Shown here: positions 33,729 through 43,726 of the stretch, piece after piece
How positions within the stretch are numbered: position 1 is the first letter of the stretch
Layout: each line of letters begins with the position of its first letter
From: Prorocentrum cordatum
Taxonomy: Eukaryota; Sar; Dinophyceae; Prorocentrales; Prorocentraceae
Length of the DNA stretch: 64,000 bases
Reading direction: 5' to 3'
NCBI GenBank assembly: GCA_963575745.1
Contig: CAUYUJ010019616.1
Span: 465,301 to 529,300 of the forward strand
Made by a program: the position numbers and the translations under genes
Notes under the pieces: model-generated
The model's database searches: none
What the model was told of the DNA's origin: nothing
Seen by the model: only the letters and a program-made list of their open reading frames with translations

Positions 33729-33894
33729 TCACCACCCACCGAACCACCCCAACCCAACCCGAAGGCTTAGATTTACCCTCGATTTCTAGTGGGGGGGGGG
33801 TCGGGAAACATCGAAAAGACACATGTGGAACCCATCCCCCCCCAACCCGAAATTCGGGTCTTCGGGTTGGGTTGGGGTGGTCTGGTAGGTAGTC
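33729..33894. mobile_element. MITE family B copy 2
   Basis: Same inverted arms as 29531-29702 (ACCACCCCAACCCAACC... and ...GGTTGGGTTGGGGTGGT). The interior GGAAACATCGAAAAGACACATG matches the other copy. AGGAAC occurs on both sides (33723-33728 and 33895-33900) and may be the target duplication. Confidence 0.75.
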
Positions 33895-33897
33895 AGG

Positions 33898-33898
<1 letters not shown>

Positions 33899-33957
<59 letters not shown>
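33899..33957 (+). repeat. (CAG)n microsatellite
   Basis: About 19 CAG units directly after MITE B copy 2. The poly-Gln frame is not tied to a recognisable gene. Confidence 0.95.
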
Positions 33958-33958
<1 letters not shown>

Positions 33959-34019
33959 CGAGCTGCTGGGGACCAGTCTCCCCCGCCACGGTGCCAGGGG
34001 TCCGGCGGCCGGAGTGCCC

Positions 34020-34375
34020 TTGCGGAGGAGGCGGAGGAGGGAGGACGAGGAGGAGAAGGAGAAGGAGGGAAGGAGGAAGTCGAATAGGAGGTGGAGCTGG
34101 AGTTCGAGGTTAAGGCCGAGGAGGAAGTCGAGGGGGAGGTGGAGAAGGAGGTCGATGTCGAGGTCGAGGAGGAGGTCGAGGTTGAGGCCGAGGAGGAGGT
34201 CGAGGAGGAGGATGAGGAGGAGGAGGGAGGACGTGACGAGGAGGAGGAGGAGGAGGAGGAGGAAGAGGAGGAGGAGGAGGAGGAGGAGGAGGGGGAGATG
34301 AGGAGGGGGAGTGGGAGGAGGAGGAGGAGGAGGAGGAGGAGGAGGAGGAGGAGGAGGAGGAGGAGGAGGAGAACG
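34020..34375 (+). repeat. (GGA)n/(GAGGTC)n purine-rich tract
   Basis: GGA repeats with an internal GAGGTCGAGG hexamer-type section at 34090-34210. Confidence 0.9.
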
Positions 34376-34553
34376 CGCCTCGGGCCTGCTCGAGAAAAGC
34401 CGCCCCCCCCCCTCGGAGAAGCCGCCGCGCCGCCCTTGGCATGTTCGGAGCCGCCGCCGCCGTGCTGTGTACGGCACCGCGGGCGGCCGCGCCGGACGAC
34501 GCGCAGGCCTAGGGGGGGGGGGGCTGCTCCGCCGCCACTGCCTAGGGTGGAGG

Positions 34554-34610
34554 CCCTCGTCGCCACGGTTGGGCCCAGCTTCGAGCTGCGCCCCACCGTG
34601 GCGACGAGGG
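34554..34610. other. Strong hairpin / cruciform sequence
   Basis: CCCTCGTCGCCACGGT is repeated inverted as ACCGTGGCGACGAGGG, extended by GGGC/GCCC, with a second small palindrome CAGCTTCGAGCTG in the loop. It may be part of a structured RNA, a small fold-back element or a replication or recombination site; nothing in the context decides this. Confidence 0.75.
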
Positions 34611-34689
34611 CTTCCCCCCGGAGGCCAGCGGCCGCGGTCTCAACTCGCCCGCATCTGATAGGGGCCTCCCAGACGGGTTCTGAAATGGC

Positions 34690-34975
34690 TTGTCCTCGTC
34701 GTCGTTCTCGTCGTCATCGTCGTCGTTCTCGTCGTCAACGTGGTGGTCGTCGTCGCCGTCGCCGACGCCGTCGCCGTGGTCGTCGTCGTCGTCGTCGTCG
34801 TCGGCGTCGTCGTCGGCGTCATCGTCGTCGTCCGTCGTCGTCGTGGTCGTCTTCGTCGTCGTCGCCGTCGTCGTCGCCGTCGCCGTCGCCGTTCTCATCG
34901 TCAGCGTCGTGGTCGCCGTCGCTGTCGTCGCCGTCGCCGTCGTCGTCTTCGTTCTCGTCGTCGTTAACGTAGTGA
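34690..34975 (+). repeat. (CGT)n microsatellite field
   Basis: About 285 bases of CGTCGT with GTC, CGC and TTC interruptions. Confidence 0.95.
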
Positions 34976-35267
34976 GGCCCCATCTACTCGGGCCTCCCAG
35001 ATGAGGCCCGAATACATGAGGTCGGGCCAGAGGATCGCGCAGAATCGCCGATACATCGGCGATGCGGCTCGATGAGGAGCCTGATGTTCCCCGCGCAGGC
35101 GTCGCCGGTGCACCGCCGACGTCGCCGATCCATCGTCGATGCATCGGCGATGTGGCGCGATCCTCCGACCCCGTCTGCTCCGACCCCATCCACGAGGCCT
35201 CTATGCAAGGCTCGCGGTTTTCGTGCGTCTTCGTCGGTTCCTTCCGGCTGGGCCACCAGAATGCATC

Positions 35268-35380
35268 GCTCCAGAGGTTCCCCTGGAACGCTCTCGGAGC
35301 TTCCCAGAGCGCCCTGGAACGGCCGCGACGCCTCTCACATCCTCCAGAACCGCCAGATCTCGGAGAGCCCCGATTCACCC
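35268..35380 (+). repeat. Dispersed repeat, partner at 58480-58600
   Basis: ATCGCTCCAGAG, GAACGCTCTCGGAGC, CCTGGAACGGCCGCGACGCC, CATCCTCCAGAACCGCC and TCTCGGAGA occur in the same order at 58485-58590. No coding signal is seen. Confidence 0.6.
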
Positions 35381-35389
35381 TGGTCCGCC

Positions 35390-35720
35390 TCCTCTTCCTC
35401 CTCCTCCTCCTCCTCCTCCTCCTCCTCCTCCTTCCCCTCCTCCTCCTCCGATTCTTTCCCAGTCCTGGCTTCGCCTCGCCGCGGGCTGCTTCTTCAGCAG
35501 GGGCGCCTCGCCGAGGGTGCTCCCCAGGGGTGGCCCAGACGTCGCCCCTAAGACGGCCGCCAGAGGCCCGAGGTGTGGCTCGGGAGTCACCGGGGAGGGG
35601 GAGGGAGGAGGGAGGAGGGAGGAGGGAGGAGGGAGGAGGGAGGAGGAGGGAGGAGGGAGGAGGGAGGAGGGAGGAGGGAGGAGGGAGGAGGGAGGAGGAG
35701 GGAGGAGGGAGGAGGTATTT
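35390..35720. repeat. TCC tract (35390-35445) and GGAGGGA tract (35598-35720)
   Basis: Opposite-strand polypurine tracts separated by about 150 bases of mixed sequence. Confidence 0.9.
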
Positions 35721-35744
35721 CTCAGCCATCCCGTGTCGGGGGCC

Positions 35745-35960
35745 CCCAAACGGGGTGGTGACCACACCGTGCGGTGAGGCGGTGGGGATTCGGGGTCACC
35801 GCACGGTTTTGGGACTCGGGCCGGTCTCCAAGGATGTCTCGGGTGACTGGGCCATCCGAGGTCCCAAAACCGTGCGTGGACGGACCGTGCGGTGAGGTCT
35901 TGGGGGATTTCGAGGTCACCGTACGGTCTGTCACCGCACCGTTTCGGGACTCAAACTGTT
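35745..35960. repeat. CACCGCACGGT palindromic minisatellite
   Basis: The word ACCGCACGGT or its complement ACCGTGCGGT appears about six times, in both orientations, often as CACCGTGCGGTGA. GGTCTCCAAGGATGTCTCGG and TTTTGGGACTC or GGTCCCAAAACC lie between copies. Confidence 0.7.
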
Positions 35961-36184
35961 GTGTTGGGCCATGGTTTTGGAAGAAAGCCAGCCTCGAGCT
36001 CATCCCTATTCCTAAGATTGGCAAGCCAGGGGGGGATTACAGTCTCAGGGGTGCGCCCTCAGAGGCTGAGGGAAGCCTTGAGATCCGCATCGAGATGAGG
36101 CGATGTTCATCGTAGGGATAGGGAAATGCTCCTGGCTGGTACGAAGAGACGTCGCCCGCGCCCCTTCCCCTGCCCTCTGTCCAT

Positions 36185-36568
<384 letters not shown>

Positions 36569-36613
36569 TCATCCCCCCCTCCTCCTTCTGCCCCTCCTCA
36601 CCCCCGCTCCTGC

Positions 36614-36634
36614 CCATAGCCATTCTGGCTCAAG
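36614..36634 (+). other. Relic of the dinoflagellate spliced leader
   Basis: CCATAGCCATTCTGGCTCAA plus G matches the canonical 21-base leader at 19 of 21 positions. A second, more worn copy (TCCATCTTTGGCCCAG, 36645-36660) may follow it. In dinoflagellates the leader is added to mRNA by trans-splicing and is not encoded at the gene, so its presence in genomic DNA marks a copy made from mRNA. Confidence 0.85.
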
Positions 36635-36707
36635 CTGGGCTCTGTCCATCTTTGGCCCAGTACCACCTCACTTCTTTCCATACTTCATAGATCGAACACT
36701 GCATCGA

Positions 36708-38030
36708 ATGGCCTCGGTTCTCCATGCGATCTTCTTCGGCCTCCTCACGGGCTGCGCAGCCGTGGGCGTGTCGACGTCGGTGCGGCTCCACAGAAAAACC
36801 GTCAGGGAGGCGGTCAAGGGGACGGGCTACGGCAGCGGCCACGGCCACGACCACGCCTACACCATGAGCACGGCTGACCTCCGAGGATTTCGTCACAAGA
36901 GGAGGGCCGACGCCAGGGTGATCCACAAGACAGCCTACTTCGGCACCGTCGCGATCGGCGACCCGAAGCAATCGTTCGAGGTCGTGTTCGACTCTGGCAG
37001 CGGGAACTTGCTTGTGCCAGCGAGTGATTGCGATAGCGACGCATGCTTAACCCACAGCAGCTACAATCAGACTGCGTCCCCCAACGCGCGCCGCGTCTCC
37101 TGCCATAATGCCTCCGAGCCCGAGATGCTGGGCGTGGCGACCATCCACTTCGGCACAGGCAGCACCTCGGGCAGGTGCATCGAGGATAAGGTCTGCCTCG
37201 GCTCCGTCTGCTACCCGGGCACTTTCATCGCTGTCACCTCCGAGAGCCACGAGCCGTTCGCGTCCTTCAGGTTTGACGGGGTTTTGGGGCTGGCCTTGCC
37301 CCAACTCGCGCGAGGCTCTACGTTTAGTACTATGGACAGGCTCAAGGCGACCGAGCGGCTCCACCAGACTATGTTCGCCGTCTTCTTGTCCAGTGCCGAC
37401 GCAGGGACGGAGGAATCCGAGGTCACTTTCGGAAGCATGAAACCCAGCCACATGGCGTCGGACCTGCACTGGGTGCCCATCTCCCGCGACATTGGTTATT
37501 GGGAGGTGGAGATCGATGATATCACCATCGACGACCGTCCGCAGAATCTGTGCAGCAACTGCTTCGTCGCCGTGGACACGGGGACGTCAGAGCTGGCCGG
37601 ACCAGCCGCGATCATCCAAGAGTTGTCCTTCAGATTGGACGTGCAGCCAGATTGCTCAAATTTCCACCGTCTGCCGAGGCTCGGATTCCTCGTCAAGGGG
37701 CAGATCTTGAACCTCGAGCCGAGGGAGTACGTGGACGAGGCCACGGACAGCTGCGAGGTCTCCCTGATGCCCCTCGACGTGCCGCCGCCCAGGGGCCCGC
37801 TCTTCATCTTCGGGATCCCCTTCCTGGAGAAGTTCTACACCGTCTACGACCACGTGAACCACCAGATTGGCTTCGCGGTGGCCAAGCACCGCAACCTCTC
37901 CACGCCCCCGGCCATGATCATGTCGCAGCTGGGCGCCTCGGTGCGGAGCCCGGGCCCGGGCGGGCGGGGCGCCCGACGGCACGAGGAGCCTGCGGCCGAG
38001 GGCTTCCTGCGCAGGCGGCCGCCCTCCTAG
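36708..38030 (+). CDS. Pepsin-family (A1) aspartic protease, intronless
   Basis: Cleaves peptide bonds using two aspartates, most likely in the secretory or lysosomal system. The ATG at 36708 gives 440 residues and a hydrophobic signal peptide (residues 1-20, VLHAIFFGLLTGCAAVG), so it is chosen over in-frame starts in the repeat upstream. A basic propeptide runs to about residue 72. The first catalytic motif is FDSGSGN at 94-100 (Asp95), the second VDTGTS at 289-294 (Asp290); FDGVLGLA (189-196) and the C-terminal FGIPFLEKFYTVYD with IGFAVAKHR are typical of the family. The flap has HFGTGSTSG where pepsin has YGTGSMTG, so the flap tyrosine is phenylalanine. A Pro/Arg-rich tail of about 45 residues is extra. 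No introns or frameshifts occur and all key residues are present, so it may be active. The DinoSL relic 73 bases upstream indicates a retroposed copy. Confidence 0.93.
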   Translation: MASVLHAIFFGLLTGCAAVGVSTSVRLHRKTVREAVKGTGYGSGHGHDHAYTMSTADLRGFRHKRRADARVIHKTAYFGTVAIGDPKQSFEVVFDSGSGNLLVPASDCDSDACLTHSSYNQTASPNARRVSCHNASEPEMLGVATIHFGTGSTSGRCIEDKVCLGSVCYPGTFIAVTSESHEPFASFRFDGVLGLALPQLARGSTFSTMDRLKATERLHQTMFAVFLSSADAGTEESEVTFGSMKPSHMASDLHWVPISRDIGYWEVEIDDITIDDRPQNLCSNCFVAVDTGTSELAGPAAIIQELSFRLDVQPDCSNFHRLPRLGFLVKGQILNLEPREYVDEATDSCEVSLMPLDVPPPRGPLFIFGIPFLEKFYTVYDHVNHQIGFAVAKHRNLSTPPAMIMSQLGASVRSPGPGGRGARRHEEPAAEGFLRRRPPS

Positions 38031-38600
38031 GGCGCGGCAGCGCGCCCCGCTCCGCGCACGCGGCGCGCCCGCCGGCCGGGCGCGGCTCTGGCGCCCCTGC
38101 CCGCGGGGCCGCCGCGCTCACGAGCAGCCCCTGCCCAAAAGCCCGAACCGCTCGGGCTGCGCGTCTGGTCTGGGCCAGCCCGCGAGAGTGCCGGCGGGGC
38201 TCGTCGGAGCAGTCTCTGCGCGTCGGCGTCTCTCGGCTGTCAGGCACGCCCGCGCGCCCTGCGTTCCCTTTCCCTTCTGCCCTCTGCTCCTCCGCTCCCC
38301 GTTCGCCCTCCTCCCCTTCCCTCGCCGCCCTTCCCTCCCCCTCCCCTCGTCTCTCCCCTCCCCCCACCCCCAACTCCCCCTCCCTTTCCCCCTCCCCTTC
38401 AAATTCCCTCCCCCCCCCTCCCCCTCCCCTTCCCTCGCCCCTCCGCTTCCCTGCTGCTCTCCGTTCACCCCCCCCCTCCCCCCACGACCGTGACCTCCTC
38501 CATTTTGGTGCTCCGCCGCATCAGCGCGACACGCGCAGAGCACTCTGGCAGTCCCTGGCGTCTGGCTTCCTCTTGTCGCTATCACATCGTTGAAAAGTTG
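38031..38600 (+). other. Protease 3' flank, pyrimidine-rich
   Basis: About 230 bases of C-rich, then CT-rich sequence (38260-38500). I see no AATAAA and no poly-A run, as expected for dinoflagellates, which rarely use AATAAA. No other gene is seen. Confidence 0.4.
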
Positions 38601-39059
38601 TTCAGGCCACGGCCATAATTAGCATGAGTCTGCCTATCGCAGGTCGGCTTGTGCGGTGTTCCTTCTTTGCCCAATGACCATTTCAAATCGCTATGTTGTG
38701 TCACCCGCCGACTGTGTGCGAGGAAAAAAGAAGTCTCTCTGTTCTTTGGCGGTTCAAGGGATGATCCATTCTGCCTCCGCCATTGGTCTCCATTCCCCCC
38801 GTGGAGGAATTTCATTGCACGAGGTGAAGTGGCCCGTAGCGAACAAAAGAACACAGCGTGGAGCCGAGACGGCATGCAAGTGAGCCCCGACTTGCGAGAG
38901 AAATTGAGATTTCCTCGCGGGCCTCGTCACGCCGCCGCCCCCGTGAAAGTGCCCTTGCCGGAGTCTGAAGGAAGAGGACCGGCTTCCATCGAGGACTCGG
39001 CGTGGCGTCACTGGCGATTTCGTCAGAATTCGGACTGACGCTCTTCTCTGTGAGCGCGT

Positions 39060-39356
39060 TGCCACCGCACCGATGTTGCTGCCGCACGTCACATCCACTG
39101 CTTGAACCTGGTCTAACTTCTCCGCGACCGTGCGCTTGACGACGTGCCTCGCGACGAAAGTTTCCACGTTGGCCCTCGAGAAATAGGAGCGCTCTTCAAT
39201 GATTGTCGCGTTCCCAGAGAGTTGGCGCTCCAGCTGGCGCGCCCTGGTCACTGTCGCATGACTGTTCGCCTCCTGCGCCTCCACGACCTCGTATCGTGCA
39301 GCGTCTAATTGTGAATGTCTCGTCGCAAGGCGTGCTGCAGACAGGGGCGCTTTCAA
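39060..39356 (-). other. Possible coding fragment, helical
   Basis: The minus frame has varied, charged, helix-prone sequence (ARYEVVEAQEANSHATVTRA, RQLERQLSGNATIIEERSYF) and degrades into Ser/Arg-rich sequence after about residue 100. No domain is recognised. It may be an exon of a coiled-coil protein. Confidence 0.3.
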
Positions 39357-39519
39357 GCAAGTACTTGGTTGCGCGTTCCATCACGGAATCCACACGTCTT
39401 TTGCCGCAGAGAGAATAGTTGCGCAATCACAGTTCGAGAGTTGTGCGGTGCTGTCGTGCCGTGGCCTCCTGCACCTACTTGTGCGATGGGCGATGGATCT
39501 CCCACTGGGGAGCCTTCGA

Positions 39520-39830
39520 GGAGGCCAGGTCGGCGGGCGGCTCGCTTCTGGAGTTGGCGCAGCCCTTGCGCGCGGAGGCGAGCTTGTCAGCCTTGGTGAC
39601 CAGCTGGCGGCCTTCATTCCCGCATGCCTGTGAGCACTTGCTTGGCAAAGGTGGCAGGAGCTCCACATGCGAGAGCGTGGGCGGGGCGTGGGCGCTGCGC
39701 ACATCGGTGAGCGTGTGTCAGGCTTGCTGGCCAGCTGGCGGCCAACTTCCCCTTGCCTCCGGACATTTCTTCGGCGAATGCGACAGGAGCTCTGCCTGCG
39801 AGGGCGGCTGCCTGCCCACCCGCCGCCAGC
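39520..39830 (-). repeat. Coding-like tandem duplication of about 150 bp
   Basis: CAGCTGGCGGCC...TTC...GCAGGAGCTC or GACAGGAGCTC...TGCGAG occurs twice about 150 bases apart. In one minus frame both read as a protein repeat (GRAPVAFAEEMSGG and CGAPATFAKQVLTG), so the duplication may have arisen in a coding sequence. Confidence 0.35.
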
Positions 39831-40112
39831 ACGTCTGGAATCCCCTCGGAACCACACGTCCTCGGGCGTGAGAGGCTCAGTTTCCGGACTCTTCAGGACG
39901 ACCCTGCGCGCAGCACGTGATCTCGCCCGTTGTTGGCGTATGGACTCCTCGAGCTTCAGCGTTGAGGAATAGCGAATATCGGCACTCGGACCATCCTGAC
40001 ACCGTGTTTGGGTCGTGGGCTAGAGGCTTCGTGGGAGCCCTCATGGGAACCTCTTCGGGGCCTCGTTGATGCCCCTTGGGAACGTCTTGTATACCTCTTG
40101 GCAGCATTACGG

Positions 40113-40275
40113 TTAAGTCGGGCATGTCCTTCTAAAGGAGAAATGTTCAAACATACTTGAAACAATAGTCTTGGGATGTGTCATTATGATTATTGTTGGG
40201 CATTGTTGTAACATGTTGGGGGTATGTTTAAGGTTTCCTCCGCAATCCCGCTGTCGGAAGACAGGCCCGACCCAA
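40113..40275. mobile_element. MITE family A copy 5 with exact 8-bp target duplication
   Basis: 163 bp from TTAAGTCGGGCATGTCCTTC to GACAGGCCCGACCCAA. CATTACGG at 40105-40112 and 40276-40283 is identical. Together with copy 3 this firmly sets the duplication at 8 bp. Confidence 0.85.
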
Positions 40276-40419
40276 CATTACGGGGGTCCTGCTGAAGGCC
40301 TGGAGACGGTCTCTCCAGGCGGTCCTCGGGGCCCATCGGAGGACTCTCAGTGCGCGGGCCTCCGCAGTGGCTTCGGGGCTCAGATTGCAAATGAGGCTTC
40401 CAGCGGTCTGGCGGCGACG

Positions 40420-40465
40420 TGTTTTCCGGGGGGGGGGGGGGGGGGGCGTAACGCCCCCCCTCCCC
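40420..40465. repeat. G run followed by C run, potential hairpin
   Basis: A G run at about 40429-40446, a GCGTAACGC palindrome and then a C-rich run; the arms are complementary. Confidence 0.7.
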
Positions 40466-40524
40466 CCCCACATTCCAAAGGTCCACACAAAGGTCTACCT
40501 CCGCAGATGTTTGTTTCTCTCTTT

Positions 40525-40584
40525 CTCTCTCGTTGTTTGTTTTATTTCTCTCTCTCTCTCTCTTTCTGAGTCTCTCTCTCGGAG

Positions 40585-40617
<33 letters not shown>

Positions 40618-40760
40618 TTCTCTCTCTTTTCTTTCCCTCTTCGTCGTTCTCCTCTTCCTTCGTCTTCTCCTCTTTCTTCGTCTCCTCCTCCTCCTCCTCC
40701 TTTTCCAATTCCCTCGTCTCCTCCTCCGCCTCCTCCTTCGCCTCTCCCTCCTCCTCCAGC
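40525..40760 (-). repeat. (TC)n and (TCC)n polypyrimidine tract
   Basis: TCTCTC and TTTCTC repeats passing into TCC and TCGTC repeats. Confidence 0.9.
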
Positions 40761-40959
40761 TTGGGGCTGAAATCATCAAACATGTTATAAACAATCCAAC
40801 TGAGATCAACACAACCACAACGAAAGCAATGACTCAGCATTGAAAAAACAGAATCATAAGGACACACAGAAATATGCTAATTCTTACTCGCTCCACCGTC
40901 CCGATGCTTTTCCGTCCCCTCCCTCCTCGTTCCACTCCCCTTCCGTCCCGCCACCCCGC

Positions 40960-41455
40960 ATTTCACTCCTCCTCCTCCTCCTTCTCCTCCTCCTCCTCCT
41001 CCTCCCCCTCCTCCTCCTCCTCCTCCTCCTCCTCCTCCTCCCCCTCCTCCACCTCCTCCTCCTCCTCCTCCTCCTCCTTCTCCTCCTCCTCACGCCTCAC
41101 TTCTCCTTCTCAGGGGACACAGGAGGGAGGAGGGTGCAGAAGGGGGGAGGAAAGGCGAGGAGGAGGGGGAGAGTGGAGAGGGGGGGATGAGGAGGAATAG
41201 TTTTCGGAGTAGGGGGAGGAGGAGGATGGAGTGAGAAGTGAGGAGCGAGGAGGGGAGGAGGGCGGGGAGGCGGGGAGGGGAGATGATGAGGAGGAGCGAG
41301 GAGCGAGGAGTGAGGAGTGCCGAGGACTGAGGAGTCCGTCCGCCGGCCCCGGGCCTCCTGCGGACGAGCTCCTCACTCCTCCTCCTCCTCCTCCTCCTCC
41401 TCCTCCTCCTCCTCCTCCTCCTCCTCATCCTTCGTCTCCTCCTCCTCCTCCTCGT
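40960..41455. repeat. TCC tract, GGA tract, TCC tract
   Basis: 40963-41092 is TCC, 41115-41330 is purine-rich, 41378-41455 is TCC again. Neighbouring tracts are complementary and could pair. Confidence 0.9.
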
Positions 41456-41459
41456 GCAC

Positions 41460-41680
41460 CAGGCACGATGCTGACCTGGGCGGTTTGAGCTTTTTGCTGT
41501 GCCAAGGAGGTAACGCAGATCTTCTGTTTTGTAATCCGCCACGCACGGAACCTATATGAACTCCACTCGAAAAGAAGTCCCTTTCCATTCCACCCAAATG
41601 TATCCTTGAGTACCCCACCACAAACGGAATTGTTGACGCTTCGCGAATCCCCACCAGCCCATCCAGAAACGATGCCCAGA
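41460..41680. repeat. Left member of a distant inverted pair (partner 47430-47620)
   Basis: GACCTGGGCGGTTTGAGCTT, TTTGCTGTGCC and TGTTTTGTAATCCGCCACGC match, reversed and diverged, the words AACCGCCCAGGCC, GGATTGCAAAAAGCTGTCG and CGCGGTGGATTGC at 47520-47605. Confidence 0.5.
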
Positions 41681-41689
41681 GGAATTGCC

Positions 41690-42150
41690 TCGATCAGGGA
41701 AGTGGGCAAACACAGAGGAAGGCATTTTGAGACATCTTGGGATATCTTGAGCCATCTTGGAGGTCAGTCTGGGCTCTCCCAGGCGCTCCTGGAGTCATCT
41801 GAATCAGTGCCCCCCCCCAAGAGGCCAACATGTGGCACCTTCGTAGAATCAATGATTCGGCATTCTCGCCGAGGCCTCTTGGATCGTCTTGGGTGCCTCT
41901 GGGGGGTCTCTTGGGGCCTCTTTGGGGTCTCTTGGGGGCCTCCTGGGGGCCTCTTGGGGGCCTCGTGGGGCCATCTTTGGGCCATCTTGGGGCACCCTTG
42001 GGAGCCTTGGGGGCCATCTTTGGGCCATATTGAGTGAGATCGATCACAGGAGGGAGGGTTACAGATTACAGTCGCCCCCCCCAGGAGGCCAAAATGAGGC
42101 CCAAACCCTCGTAAAATCAATGATGTTGGCTTCCTCGCCGAGACCTTTTT
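41690..42150 (+). repeat. TTGGGGCCTC minisatellite between two copies of a 70-bp unit
   Basis: 41882-42030 has units of CTCTTGGGGGCCTCCTGGGG type. On either side, GCCCCCCCCAAGAGGCCAACATG (about 41810) and GCCCCCCCCAGGAGGCCAAAATG (about 42073), each followed by CGTARAATCAATGAT and CTCGCCGAGRCCT, form a duplicated border (motifs shown in abbreviated form: GCCCCCCCCARGAGGCC). Confidence 0.65.
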
Positions 42151-42269
42151 GGACGCCCTGACACCTCGCGAACCCCCCCGTCCAGGGCCAGGGGAGGGGG
42201 TAGCCGAAGGGGAAGAAGCAGGGGTGGAAGAGGAAACGCTCTAAACCACCTACGCCCAGAGGGCTGGTG

Positions 42270-42530
42270 GGACCCCCTTGTGATGCGCAAGTTCGATTTG
42301 CGGCGGAATGCAAGATGATTCATTGCGCGGCTGAATGCAACCGGATTCCATTGTGTGTCGGATTTCCGCGGCGGAATAGATAATGCTTCCCTTCGTGACC
42401 GAAGACAAAAGGATCCCCTTCGTGGCAGAATGCAGAAGTACCCCTGCCGCGGCGGAAAACAAGACAATCCGTGTGTGACCGAATGCAAAAGGATCCTCTA
42501 TTAAGGCGGAATATAAAAAAGATCCCCTGT
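42270..42530 (-). repeat. Satellite E (~35 bp) locus 1
   Basis: Degenerate units GCGGAATGCAAGATGATTC, AAAAGGATCCCCTTCGTG, GCGGCGGAAAACAAG. These are the reverse complement of the CCGCCACAANRGGAATCC units of the array at 46360-47420. Confidence 0.65.
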
Positions 42531-42829
42531 GTGAGCGAAACACGCTGACAACAACCAACATAAGCAAACTAACTGACACACACAACAACAAGAAGGCACA
42601 AACCAAACACACGCAACAAGCAAACAAACCGACACAACTAGGAATGCTGGCAACCTTCCCGAGACCATCGCCATAATTCTGCCGAAGTCCTGGTTTCTTC
42701 GGTTGTTTGCTTTCTTCCCAGCATTATCTAGTATTGGACTTTCGTTTTGAAGAGACAGCGCCATCGCCTTCCTCCCGCCTCCCTCGCCCCTCCTCCCCAT
42801 CCTCCCACCCTTGCTCTTGCCCTCCGCCA

Positions 42830-43580
42830 TGTCGGCACACCTCTCACACGCCTCGCGGCCCCATAGAGAGCTCCACCGAAGGCCCCAAAGGCACAGCCCG
42901 CGTGGCGCACCCGCACCCGACTCGACACACCCCTCACACGTTTCGTGGCCCCCGAGGGATCTCCACCGAAGGCCCCAGCGGCACAGCCCGCATGGCGTGC
43001 GCACCCGATTTGGCACACCCTTCAGATGTTTCGCGACCCCACAGGGAGCTCCACCGAGGGCTCCAGGTGCACAGTCCGCATCCGATTTGGCACACCCCTC
43101 ACACGCTCCGTGGCCCCATGGGGAACTCCGAAGGCTTCAGTGGCACAGTCCGCATGGCGTACCTGCATCCGATTTGGCACACCACTCAGATGTTCCGTGG
43201 CCCCCGAGGGAGCTCCACCGGAGGCCCCAGCGGCACAGTCCGCATGACGTACCCGCCTCCGTTTTGGCACGTCCCTCACATGTTTCGTGGCCCCATAAGG
43301 GGGAGCTCCACCGAGGGCTCCAGGTGCACAGTCCGCATCCGATTTGGCACACCCCTCACACGCTTCGTGGCCCCATGGGGAACTCCTCCGAAGGCTTCAG
43401 TGGCACAGTCCGCATGGCGTACCTGCATCCGATTTGGCACACCACTCAGATGTTCCGTGGCCCCCGAGGGAGCTCCACCGGAGGCCAGCGGCACAGTCCG
43501 CATGACGTACCCGCCTCTGTTTTGGCACGTCCCTCATATGCTTCGTGGCCCCATAAGGGGGAGCTCCACCGAGGGCCCAA
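42830..43580 (+). repeat. Satellite D (~96 bp) locus 3, about eight units
   Basis: Tandem units with CCGATTTGGCACACCCCTCA, CACGCTTCGTGGCCCC, GGGAGCTCCACCGAAGGCC and AGTGGCACAGTCCGCATGGC. Some units are recent copies: a two-to-three unit block is repeated nearly unchanged. The array stops 8 bases before a DinoSL relic. Confidence 0.85.
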
Positions 43581-43587
43581 ATGCCCT

Positions 43588-43608
43588 CCGTAGTTATTTT
43601 GGCTCAAG
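43588..43608 (+). other. Relic of the dinoflagellate spliced leader
   Basis: CCGTAGTTATTTTGGCTCAA plus G matches the canonical leader at 19 of 21; only the CC at positions 7-8 is changed. A weaker leader-like word (TCGTTTTGGGTCCCG, 43629-43643) may be an older copy. It marks the mRNA-derived 5' end of the unit below. Confidence 0.85.
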
Positions 43609-43726
43609 CCGTTCCCTCTGCTCCGCTCTCGTTTTGGGTCCCGCGGGAGGCCGCAGAGTCGCGCGCGTTCGAAACACGGCTGCGGACGGCTGCCAAGCTG
43701 CTCATGTGGCGGCAGAGCAGCCTCGG

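Noticed and set aside
33634-34596. 320-codon minus-strand frame with poly-Ala/Ser
   Set aside because: It crosses MITE B copy 2, a CAG microsatellite and a GGA tract.
41745-41765. Spliced-leader relic on the minus strand (CAAGATGGCTCAAG)
   Set aside because: Only the 3' eight or so bases agree and the word is part of a local CATCTTGG repeat.
42707-43587. 5' half of the 658-codon open frame as an N-terminal extension of the SL-tagged unit
   Set aside because: It runs through the satellite D array, upstream of the spliced-leader relic that marks the mRNA start.
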